A DNA stretch of 13,207 nucleotides. Source: Anammoximicrobium sp032229885 (GTDB lineage: Bacteria; Planctomycetota; Planctomycetia; Pirellulales; Pirellulaceae). Numbering within the stretch: position 1 is the first letter of the stretch; every line of letters starts with the position of its first letter. The notes under the pieces are model-generated. The model made no database searches. It was not told where the DNA came from and worked only from the letters and a program-made list of their open reading frames with translations. The stretch lies in NCBI GenBank assembly GCA_032229885.1, contig JAVYAJ010000221.1, positions 1-13,207 on the forward strand. The letters run 5' to 3'. Both the position numbers and the translations under genes were made by a program. This document shows positions 1-7,297 of this stretch, piece by piece.

Positions 1-2
1 GG

Positions 3-989
3 ATTGCCGGTTGCGACTGCCAAGGAGAAAAAGAGAGCGGCGCGGACGACAATCTGACAGCCGCCACCGCCTTCGGCGTGCTGCCGTTTCTGGGCGCGGG
101 AATTACGCATAACCGGGCGCCCACGCCGGAATTGGCCGAATACCAAAAGGTCGTGGAACGAGGGTTGGTCTTCCTGGCGCGACGCCAAATCCGCGGCAAA
201 GACAAAAACGACAAGCAAGACGGGTATCTCGGCGACAGCATCTATGCGCATACATTGGGCACCATCGCGCTGTGCGAAGCCTACGGCCTGGCCGCCGACG
301 ACCGGGCCAAGACAAAAGAAAGCCTAAGGCTGAGCGCCCAACTGGCGATCAAGTACCTGCTGAACGCGCAGCACGCGGCGGGCGGCGGCTGGCGCTACAG
401 GCCCGGCGAGGCTGGCGACATGTCCGTCACGGGCTGGGTCTTTTTGGCCATTCGCACCGCCCAGTTGACGGGGATCGACGTCCTCAAGCCGCCCCTGCTT
501 CGCGCGGCCCGTTTTGTCGATTCTTGCGCGGTCGGACCGCCCGAAGCTCCGAATTCGCGATACGCGTATACGCCGAACACGCCCGAGAAGATGGCCTTGT
601 CGGCCGCCGGTCTGCTGACCCGGCTGTATCTGGGGTGGAAGCAGGATGAACCGGATTTGAAAGCGGGTGCGGAATACTTGATGAAGCACCTGCCGCCGGA
701 ATCCGGTACGAAAGTCGGGGCGCAATACTATTACTACTACGCCACTCAGGTGCTGCATCATTTGGAAGGTCCCAACTTCGATCTCTGGAATCATCGAATG
801 CGCGAGCATTTGATCCGGACCCAAGAAAAGTCGGGCCATCGCGCCGGGAGCTGGGATCCGGCGGGCTCGGACTATGGCAGCCGCGGTGGACGGATGTATT
901 CGACGGCGATGGCCATCTTGACGCTGGAAGTCTACTATCGGCATCTGCCCATGTACCGGGTCGTCAAATTGACGCCGCGATCAACATGA
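3..989 (+). CDS. Prenyltransferase/squalene-oxidase repeat protein, 5' end outside the window
   Basis: The frame is open to the left edge, so the gene starts upstream; a GTG at 78 lies inside the domain (the residues just before it read TAATAFG) and is not a believable start. The product has the alpha/alpha-toroid repeats of the squalene cyclase/prenyltransferase fold: repeated helical pairs, a GGGWRYRPGEAGDMSVTGW block near 399-440 and a YYYYYATQVLHH segment near 727-765. I see no DxDD motif like that of squalene-hopene cyclase, so cyclase activity is doubtful. Proteins of this type are frequent in planctomycetes and have no settled function. The upstream residues contain two cysteines (GCDCQG). 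The gene is followed by 166 bases of spacer and another plus-strand gene. The family call is firm; the role is unknown. Confidence 0.85.
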   Translation: MAGCDCQGEKESGADDNLTAATAFGVLPFLGAGITHNRAPTPELAEYQKVVERGLVFLARRQIRGKDKNDKQDGYLGDSIYAHTLGTIALCEAYGLAADDRAKTKESLRLSAQLAIKYLLNAQHAAGGGWRYRPGEAGDMSVTGWVFLAIRTAQLTGIDVLKPPLLRAARFVDSCAVGPPEAPNSRYAYTPNTPEKMALSAAGLLTRLYLGWKQDEPDLKAGAEYLMKHLPPESGTKVGAQYYYYYATQVLHHLEGPNFDLWNHRMREHLIRTQEKSGHRAGSWDPAGSDYGSRGGRMYSTAMAILTLEVYYRHLPMYRVVKLTPRST

Positions 990-1155
990 TCGGCCACGTC
1001 CATCCATCCGGTCCCTGCCGTCGCTCGCGGCCATCGCGTCCATGTTGTCCATCTCGACCCGTATCCCGGGTTTTACAGATTTGGTTGGTTTTCCGAATCA
1101 CCAGACACTCATGATCAAGCGTGACGCAGTCGAACCTACGAGAGGGAGCAACACG

Positions 1156-2085
1156 ATGAGACAGGTTGTCTCGACGCGCCGGCCTCGACCATGGCGAGCG
1201 GACGCAGGCTTGGCGACGGCTTTGATCCTGAACCTGTGGACCGTCGCGCTCGTCGCGGCTGAACCCACGCTGGAACAACGGATTGTGTTCGGTCCCGATT
1301 CAGCGCCGCGGTGGAGGGCGATCGAGTCGACCGTCGAAGCCTCGACCGCACAGACGCGAACCGGCGCCGCCACGTTGCACTGGCATGTCCCGGTGGATTA
1401 TTCGGCCGGCGAGGCAAACTATCCGATCGGCTGGCCACGGCTGAACTATGCGCTGCGCGACGCGGCGACGCGAGATTGGTCGGCGTGGGACTATTTCGAG
1501 TTCTGGGCGTATGTCGCGACGACGCGGCCGACGCTGCCTCGCGAGCCAGCCGGCGTGGCGGTGCAGACGCCTGACAAGCACAGCGCGTACTCGCGGGTAC
1601 TGGCCGAGCTGAAGCAGGGTGAATGGGTCCACGTGCGGATTCCAGTGATCGAGCTTCCGCGCCCGCACGACGTCCGCGCGGTCCAGTTTCACATTTCAGA
1701 ATCCGACTATGCGGACGGCGACGCACTGGATTTTTACCTCGACGGACTGGCCTTGACGCGTTATGCCCAACCGACGCTGCTGGCATTCGCCCCGGAGACG
1801 GCCGTCGCGTTCACCGACGCGCGGACATTGGCCGTGACGTTTCAGTTGGCAGGCATCCCCGCGGGCCAGGCGGTCGAGATGACTTGCGAACTGCGCAATC
1901 GGGCAGGCCGGGCGGCAGAGGTGACGGCTCGAGCCAGCCGCGGACCGCAGCGCATCGTGTTGAAGCTAGGCGACGCAGGTCTGCCCTCGGGCGATTACGA
2001 GGTCGCCGCCCGCGTGCCCGGCGGCGTCGAAGCTACGGCTCGCGTCCGGCTCGTCGAATCGCCTTGGCAGGCGGCCGCCCGCTGA
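1156..2085 (+). CDS. Exported beta-sandwich protein of unknown function
   Basis: The product is 309 aa. The ATG at 1156 is preferred over an in-frame ATG at 1042 because AGGGAG at 1143-1148 sits 7 bases before it and because it begins a signal peptide: a basic region (TRRPRPWR), a hydrophobic stretch (TALILNLWTVALVAA) and a likely cleavage after VAA, near residue 36. The mature part looks all-beta. Residues 40-205 resemble a carbohydrate-binding jelly roll (WDYFEFWAYV, WVHVRIPVIEL, LDFYLDGLALTRY). Residues 215-303 resemble an Ig-like domain with alternating hydrophobic strands. No catalytic motif was seen. It could be a sugar-binding or surface-associated protein, but that is inference from fold impression only. 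A DUF1598 gene follows after 104 bases. Confidence 0.75.
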   Translation: MRQVVSTRRPRPWRADAGLATALILNLWTVALVAAEPTLEQRIVFGPDSAPRWRAIESTVEASTAQTRTGAATLHWHVPVDYSAGEANYPIGWPRLNYALRDAATRDWSAWDYFEFWAYVATTRPTLPREPAGVAVQTPDKHSAYSRVLAELKQGEWVHVRIPVIELPRPHDVRAVQFHISESDYADGDALDFYLDGLALTRYAQPTLLAFAPETAVAFTDARTLAVTFQLAGIPAGQAVEMTCELRNRAGRAAEVTARASRGPQRIVLKLGDAGLPSGDYEVAARVPGGVEATARVRLVESPWQAAAR

Positions 2086-2132
2086 GGCCGCGCCGCCGAC
2101 TCTCGCGCTATTCGTGCGACGGGAAACGCGGG

Positions 2133-2161
2133 GATGCTCGGATCCTGGTCAACCGAGCATC
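2133..2161 (+). other. Intercistronic stem-loop
   Basis: GATGCTCGG at 2133-2141 and CCGAGCATC at 2153-2161 are perfect 9-bp arms around an 11-nt loop. No T-run follows, so it is not a standard intrinsic terminator. It lies 16 bases before the GGAGGA ribosome binding site of the DUF1598 gene and could limit read-through or set mRNA stability between the two genes. Confidence 0.5.
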
Positions 2162-2189
2162 GGAGGCACGGTAGGCGGAGGACGGAACG

Positions 2190-4028
2190 ATGTTAGACGT
2201 GACGAAACGCGTGGCTGGACAAAACGCTGCATCGAAACGCAGCGAGCCTCGACGAGCGTCCGTGCGGCGGGTGGCCTTGCTGTCCATCGTTCTGGCTCTA
2301 GTTCCCTGGTCCTTGGCGACGTGCGCGACGGCCGCGCACGAGCCGGATGCCGCCCCGGGCGTTTTGGATCGCATCGACCGCCACCTGCAAGCGGCCGAGT
2401 TTGGACCGGCTTTGGCGCTGGCCTGCGCCATCGATCAGCCGAAGCCTCGGGATTCGGCCCTCGCCATTATCGCTCAAGCCCAGGCCCGGGCAGGCGCGCG
2501 CAACGCCGCCCTGATCACCGCCAGCGTCATCCACGGCGATCACCTGCGGACTTCGACCTTGGACCGCCTGGCCGAGACGACATGGTCCCGTTCGGCGGTC
2601 GGCACGGGCAGAAACGACAGCGGGGGCGGGTTCGGCGGGGCGACGATGGCGGACTTTGATACGCTGATCGACTTGATCACTTCGACCATCGCCCCACAAA
2701 GCTGGGATGCGGTCGGCGGTCCCGGAGCGGTCGATTCGTTCCCGGGCGGCGTGTTTGTCGATGCAGGCGGCCTGATGCAGCGGGCACGCGCGGACACAAC
2801 GGCGACCGAACTTGGCGCGCTGCGCGACCAGTCGGCGGCCGTCGACCAGGCCCGTGACGTGCGAAAGGCCAGCCCGCTCCGTAAAGTCTCGCTTACGCGG
2901 CTCGAGAAATTCGTGCAACTCGCTGCCGCGTCGGGTCGGGCGCCGACCGACGCCATGCGCAATCTGGCGGGATTGTACTGCGTCCAATACGTGTTTCTAT
3001 ATCCGGACTCGCGCGATGTCGTCATCGCCGGACCAGCCGGGGCCTGGCAGGTGGCCGCCGAGGGACGGACCCAAAATGTCTCGTCCGGCGCGCCGGTCCT
3101 GCAATTGGATGATCTCGTGGTCCTGTTGCGCAACGCGCGCGACCAGGGCGGCAAGTTCGGGTGTTCGATCACGCCGCGCCGAGAAAACCTGGCCGCAACA
3201 CAGGCTTTTCTCAATGAATCGAGCCAATCGCCGCTGAAGCCTGGCCAAAGGGAAAAATGGCTGGCAAAGATCCGCCAGTTGATGGGCAAACAGGCGATCA
3301 GCGTCGACGGCCTGGACCCGCGGACGCGCGTCGCGCGCGTCATCGTCGAGGCCGATTATCGCATGAAATTGATCGGCATGGGATTGGAAGACGGCGTGCT
3401 GGGCGTCACCAGTTACCTTGCGTCGATGCCTCCGCCGGACGCGGGAGCGTCTCCGCCGCTGAGCGTGTTGCGGTGGTGGTTCGCGATGCATTATGAACCG
3501 TTGCGGGCAACGCCCGCGCGGGACGCCTTCGAGCTGCGCGGACCGAGTGTCCAAGTTCTGAGCGAAAACGAGCTGCTGACGCAACTTGGCGAACGCATCC
3601 ACACAGGCGCGTCAGACGAACTGAACGAACAGTTCGCCCACAGCTTTACAAAGCACTTTGCCGCGCTGGCCGCCAAATATCCGATCTATGCGGACCTGCG
3701 CAACGTGTTTGACCTGGCGATCATCGCGTCGCTCCTGATGAGCGAAGATGTTCCACAGCAGTTCGACTGGCCCATGCTGCACTTCGGCGATCCGCGGCGT
3801 TATCACCCAGCTTTTGGATCCGCCCCGACCGAGGTCGAGACGGTCGTCAATCATCGCCTGGTCGGGCAGAAGCACATCGTGGTCGGCATCAGCGGCGGCG
3901 TCTCTGCCGACTCGACGAAATATGTGCGGAAATCGGCGATGGTAATCGACGACTACGGCGCGTTGGGCGCCGGGCGAACGGCAAGCGAGCCGCGCCATTT
4001 GAACGAGGACGTGTGGTGGTGGGACTAA
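2190..4028 (+). CDS. Exported DUF1598 domain protein
   Basis: The product is 612 aa. The ATG at 2190 follows GGAGGA at 2177-2182 with 7 bases between. A basic N-terminus (RRASVRR) and a hydrophobic stretch (VALLSIVLALVPWSLATCA, near residues 28-46) form a signal peptide or N-terminal anchor. Residues 50-125 are helical and resemble TPR-like or repeat packing. Residues 150-200 contain LIDLITSTIAPQSWDAVGG, a segment also seen in secretin-like N-domains of planctomycete proteins. The DUF1598 core spans about 255-600, with ITPRRENLAATQ near 326 and DPRTRVARVIVEADYRMKL near 376. The C-terminus ends in VWWWD. DUF1598 is essentially planctomycete-specific and has no known activity. The family call is confident; function is unknown. 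Confidence 0.88.
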   Translation: MLDVTKRVAGQNAASKRSEPRRASVRRVALLSIVLALVPWSLATCATAAHEPDAAPGVLDRIDRHLQAAEFGPALALACAIDQPKPRDSALAIIAQAQARAGARNAALITASVIHGDHLRTSTLDRLAETTWSRSAVGTGRNDSGGGFGGATMADFDTLIDLITSTIAPQSWDAVGGPGAVDSFPGGVFVDAGGLMQRARADTTATELGALRDQSAAVDQARDVRKASPLRKVSLTRLEKFVQLAAASGRAPTDAMRNLAGLYCVQYVFLYPDSRDVVIAGPAGAWQVAAEGRTQNVSSGAPVLQLDDLVVLLRNARDQGGKFGCSITPRRENLAATQAFLNESSQSPLKPGQREKWLAKIRQLMGKQAISVDGLDPRTRVARVIVEADYRMKLIGMGLEDGVLGVTSYLASMPPPDAGASPPLSVLRWWFAMHYEPLRATPARDAFELRGPSVQVLSENELLTQLGERIHTGASDELNEQFAHSFTKHFAALAAKYPIYADLRNVFDLAIIASLLMSEDVPQQFDWPMLHFGDPRRYHPAFGSAPTEVETVVNHRLVGQKHIVVGISGGVSADSTKYVRKSAMVIDDYGALGAGRTASEPRHLNEDVWWWD

Positions 4029-4132
4029 ACTTGGTGCACACGGTGAAGTTTTCCCGCGCGACTGTCCGATCAGTAACTTGTCCTGAACGACGCCCGCGCT
4101 CGCGCCCGCCCAGAATCGCGAGCCTGCGGAAG

Positions 4133-4205
4133 GGGGGCGGAAGCCTTGCTAGCCGCGAGAACCGCAGACGGCTGGATCCCTGAACCAGAAGAGGCTTCCG
4201 CCCCC
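4133..4205. repeat. Long inverted repeat, 14-bp perfect arms
   Basis: GGGGGCGGAAGCCT at 4133-4146 is matched exactly by AGGCTTCCGCCCCC at 4192-4205, with 45 bases between. A smaller pair, AGCCG at 4151-4155 and CGGCT at 4169-4173, nests inside. The element lies between the DUF1598 stop and the next start. It could be a stem-loop that ends or processes the DUF1598 transcript, or a copy of a dispersed palindromic repeat. No T-run follows the right arm. Confidence 0.6.
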
Positions 4206-4241
4206 GCTTGACAACGAAACCCGGATCAACATGGTGTCGCG

Positions 4242-4505
4242 ATGGCCGAACGCACGAGATATCAAGAGCGGGCGATCAAAAATTTCTACGAGAATCGCGA
4301 ATCAATCGCGCTGCAGCGCGCTCAGGAGCTGGTCACCGAACTGTACCTGAGCGAGGGCAAGAAACGCGACAAACACTGGAAGAATCTGGCGATCCACCTG
4401 CAAAAGCTGGGCGTCGCGCCGGAGACCATCGATCACTTGGTCGCTCAGAATCGGCCCGAACTGGTCGCTACGCTGCTGAAGAAACTGATGGACAAGGCCT
4501 CGTAA
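4242..4505 (+). CDS. Small helical protein of unknown function
   Basis: The product is 87 aa and has no signal peptide or membrane segment, so it should be cytoplasmic. It is rich in charged residues and predicted to be nearly all helix: RYQERAIKNFYENRESIALQ, then RAQELVTELYLSEGKKRDKHW, then a C-terminal pair (APETIDHLVAQNRPELVATL, KKLMDKAS). I recall similar short proteins in other planctomycetes but no named function. The ATG at 4242 lacks a clear Shine-Dalgarno match; an out-of-frame ATG lies 11 bases upstream. It stands alone after the inverted repeat at 4133-4205 and converges with the minus-strand block. Codon use and composition fit a real gene. Confidence 0.7.
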   Translation: MAERTRYQERAIKNFYENRESIALQRAQELVTELYLSEGKKRDKHWKNLAIHLQKLGVAPETIDHLVAQNRPELVATLLKKLMDKAS

Positions 4506-4576
4506 CGCGAGCCGCCGGCAAGTCGAGAAGCCAACGACGCACACGGGACGCGGCCGGGGGCGGCGGTCCCGCACCA

Positions 4577-4666
4577 GTTCTACCTGGGCACGCAAAGCCA
4601 GCGTTTCCGCGACTGGGCCACGGACACTGACGATGCCGTTCTACCCGGGCACGCACAGACGGCGTT
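4577..4666. repeat. Imperfect 29-bp direct repeat, two copies
   Basis: Copies at 4577-4605 and 4638-4666 match at 25 of 29 positions and both begin GTTCTACC(T/C)GGGCACGCA. They are 61 bases apart and occupy the gap where the two gene blocks converge. The second copy covers the stop codon of the minus-strand ORF ending at 4641. Confidence 0.6.
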
Positions 4667-4901
4667 GATCGATGTATTCCCGTTCATCCCTCAGCGGGCG
4701 CCGCACGATAGCGCGCACACGCAGCAGGAACACGTTCTCGACGAGAACGGGATCCTGCCGGGCAAAGGCCTCAATCGGGCCCTTGACGGGTTGCACGTCG
4801 TTGCTTACAGGGACCGGCAGGCCAACCCTGCGCAGCCCCACTTGGCCCAAACCGGCCGACGGCTGTCTGCAACGGTCCTCCGTGTCTTCGACGGTTGTCA
4901 T
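4641..4901 (-). CDS. Short ORF coupled to the PPC-domain gene, doubtful
   Basis: This is an 86-codon ORF whose ATG overlaps the TGA of the preceding gene (ATGA), a layout typical of translational coupling, so no separate ribosome binding site is needed. It has no recognised domain, signal peptide or membrane segment. A short run (PVLVENVFLLRVRAIVRRPL) could be strand-forming. GC at third codon positions looks high, which is weak support in this high-GC genome. It may be a real small protein, a decayed continuation of the upstream gene in another frame, or chance. Confidence 0.35.
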   Translation of the reverse strand: MTTVEDTEDRCRQPSAGLGQVGLRRVGLPVPVSNDVQPVKGPIEAFARQDPVLVENVFLLRVRAIVRRPLRDEREYIDQRRLCVPG

Positions 4902-7203
4902 TTTATCAAACGCGATTCGATACTCGCCAATTCGCGGTTGACGAACTCGTCAGTCAAAAGCCACTCTTGGTACAAACGTTCGATCTGCCTCGTGTAATAC
5001 GTTACCGAGGACCTGGTCAACGTGGGCGTCACATCCTTCGGACGGCTCTCGTCCCGGATCGGCGGCCGGAGGCGTTCGGCCGGTGGCGCGTAAGACGGAT
5101 CGTAGACCAGTGCCGGCAGATTTTCGGCCGGCAGCAGGTGACGCCACAGAAAGGCCTGCATTCGGTCCTCGCACGGCGCCGCCTCATGGACGATCTCCTG
5201 GCCCCCGATTTTCGCACTGCCGACGACGGTGAGGTAGACCGGCTTGTCCATCGCGACCAAGCTGGTCTTGAGCGACAGCCCGGCGACCTCTTTCTGAGCT
5301 GGCCGCGTGGCGCCGCCCGATTCCAGGCCCTCTGGCAGGTCTTTGAAGCGGAGCGCGATCGGCCCATCGAATCCATCTTTGCGGAGGGCGTAGACCGTCA
5401 CCGAAGCGGACGCTTTGCCGCGGATCACGACCCGCGAAGGCATCAGACGCAACTCGAAATCGGGCTGCGGTTCGCTGATCCGGAGCCGGTACGCATACTC
5501 CTTTCCGGCCCGCCGCAATGTATCGCCGATGTGGACGAAATACGTGCCATCGGCGGGCAACTTGACCATCAGGTAGGAATCGGCGTGGTCCGTGTTCAGC
5601 CCTGATCCGGCATCGAAATGATCGTCGTTCAGGGCGATGATCTTGCCATCCGGGCCGGTCACCTTGACGAAGGAGTCAAACGGAGAATCGAGGCGGCGGG
5701 CGTGAACTTCCGCGACGATGGTCTGGCCGGCCTTGCCATCCACCTGGAACACGTCCCAGTCGCCCGGATGGTCCATCCGGCCGTTGACGATGATGGGCAG
5801 TGTGACCTTCTGTGCCTTGGACGGATCGTCATTCGGTTCCGTGTCCAGGCACTCAGGCAGTGTATCCAAGGCAAACGGCAGGTAGTTGGACGCCAAGGTT
5901 CCGTTGGTGGCCGCAACCAGGTGCTTGCCTGGTCTCGCTTCCTTCGGGGGCGGCGCAATGGAACTCTTTTCCAAATTCCAACCGGTCATCTCGATGTCGC
6001 CCGGTTCACCCACACGGGCCCCCAACGGAAAGATGCTGGTCACGAATGGCATTTCACCCGCGGTGATTCGATACACGAAGCTTTCGCGCCCGCGGAACAG
6101 CGCTTCGTTGATGGTCAGCACGTATTCGCCGTCGGCCGGGACTTCGTAATAGATGAGCGGATCCGGATCGGAACGGAAATCGTCGTTGTAGGCCACTTCG
6201 TTGCCCTTGGCGTCGAACAACCTCAGGACCGCCTGGAACCAGCCGGGGACACCGTCGGGAACGTAGGGCACCAACTCGCGAGCTTTGGCCGAGATCACCA
6301 GACGCTGCCCTTGAGTTGCCCGAAAACGATATCGGTTAATTTCGCCAGCGGCAATCTGGCCGTTCATCGTGCAGGGAATCCCGATTCGCATCTCGACTTC
6401 TTCGATTGGCCTCTTGCGCTGAGCTAGGTGCTCCTTGCCCAGAATGGGAACTTGCATGGTCTTCATCGGCTTGCGGGCGACCTCAGGAACCTGGCCCACG
6501 AAGAAAGGCAAGGCGTTGGAAACGCCCCGCTTGGTGATCACCCGGATTTCGCGTCGTCCCGGTTTAGCGTCGGGGGCGATGGTCACCTCGGCAAAGACGA
6601 GTTCGGTCTGAGAACGGACGGCCGGCGTGCGCTCGTCTTCGGCGAAGATCGACTCAATCCGCCTGATCAGGTTTTGCTTGGCGATTTCCTGTTCGGTCAC
6701 GGGCGCTTCGTCTTGGGTATCCGCGGCCTTCGACGGAGGCGTTTTCGGCTTCTCCAGATTCGCGTTGCACGAGGCGCAGACGGTGGCGTCCAGCGGATTA
6801 GCGGCTCCGCACACCGGGCAAATCAGCGCACTGACCGCAACGGGTCCCGTTGTATCCGGACCGATGGCTCCGGGAAACTCGAACCAAGCCATCTTGCCGA
6901 CCATCGAGTCGTCGACGGTCGTTTCCTTCTTCTTCAACTGGTTCAGTTGTTGGCGGAGCAAGCCCAACTCCTGATTGTCCAGCACCCGAAAGTAGTCAAC
7001 CAGACGGACGGACACCCCTTCTCCACTGACCACTACATCCGAAGGGTAGAGCAGCGCCTGTCCGCCCAGGCGGATCGCGAAGGTAGTGCCCTGCTGGCCG
7101 CCGGCGGGATAGACGTAACCGATGTACTGTCCCTGCGCCCAGGCCGAGGATCCTCGGCGAAAGACACGGCCAGTCCGAAAATGGCGAATCGAAGCTTGTT
7201 CAT
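4898..7203 (-). CDS. Exported PPC-domain protein with zinc ribbon, frameshifted near its start
   Basis: The main frame runs from about 7160 to 4898. Its N-terminal part, SSAWAQGQYIGYVYPAGGQQ, continues into a strand-rich domain and a KK-rich helix, but no start codon lies upstream in that frame. A good start, ATG at 7203 with AGGGAG 6 bases before it, opens a signal peptide (MNKLRFAIFGLAVSFA) in another frame. Joining the two near 7150 gives a natural signal peptide with cleavage at AWA-QG and a protein of about 768 aa. Later parts are: a zinc ribbon (CPVC...CASC, 6767-6820); an Ig-like stretch ending FFVGQVPEV; one bacterial pre-peptidase C-terminal (PPC) domain near 6380-6070; another near 5800-5475; and a C-terminal strand and helix region. 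The nearest usable in-frame start, a GTG at 7033, would give 711 aa without any export signal. The gene is the third of the minus-strand block. PPC domains are secreted beta-sandwiches; substrate unknown. Confidence 0.82.
7143..7158. other. Perfect 16-bp palindrome at the frameshift
   Basis: GCCGAGGATCCTCGGC is its own reverse complement. It lies where the reading frame of the PPC-domain gene must change. The hairpin may have caused a sequencing or assembly slip, or a true indel. Removing two bases on the coding strand (GAGGA to GGA) or adding one would restore the frame. Confidence 0.75.
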
Positions 7204-7238
7204 ATTGTGCTCCCTTGGCTCAGGGACTGGTGACCGGG

Positions 7239-7270
7239 GGCCCCGAGATCGGCTGCAAGATCGCGGGGCC
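7239..7270. other. Stem-loop between DUF1501 and PPC genes
   Basis: GGCCCCG at 7239-7245 pairs with CGGGGCC at 7264-7270 around an 18-nt loop. It sits in the 94-base gap between the two genes, upstream of the AGGGAG ribosome binding site at 7210-7215. No T-run follows on the transcribed strand, so full termination is unlikely. Confidence 0.4.
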
Positions 7271-7297
7271 TGTGATCCCGCATTCCCGTCTTTCTCT

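Noticed and set aside
4734..4748. GTTCTCGACGAGAAC palindrome considered as an operator.
   Set aside because: It lies inside the doubtful 86-codon ORF, away from any promoter candidate, and a 15-bp palindrome of this kind can occur by chance.
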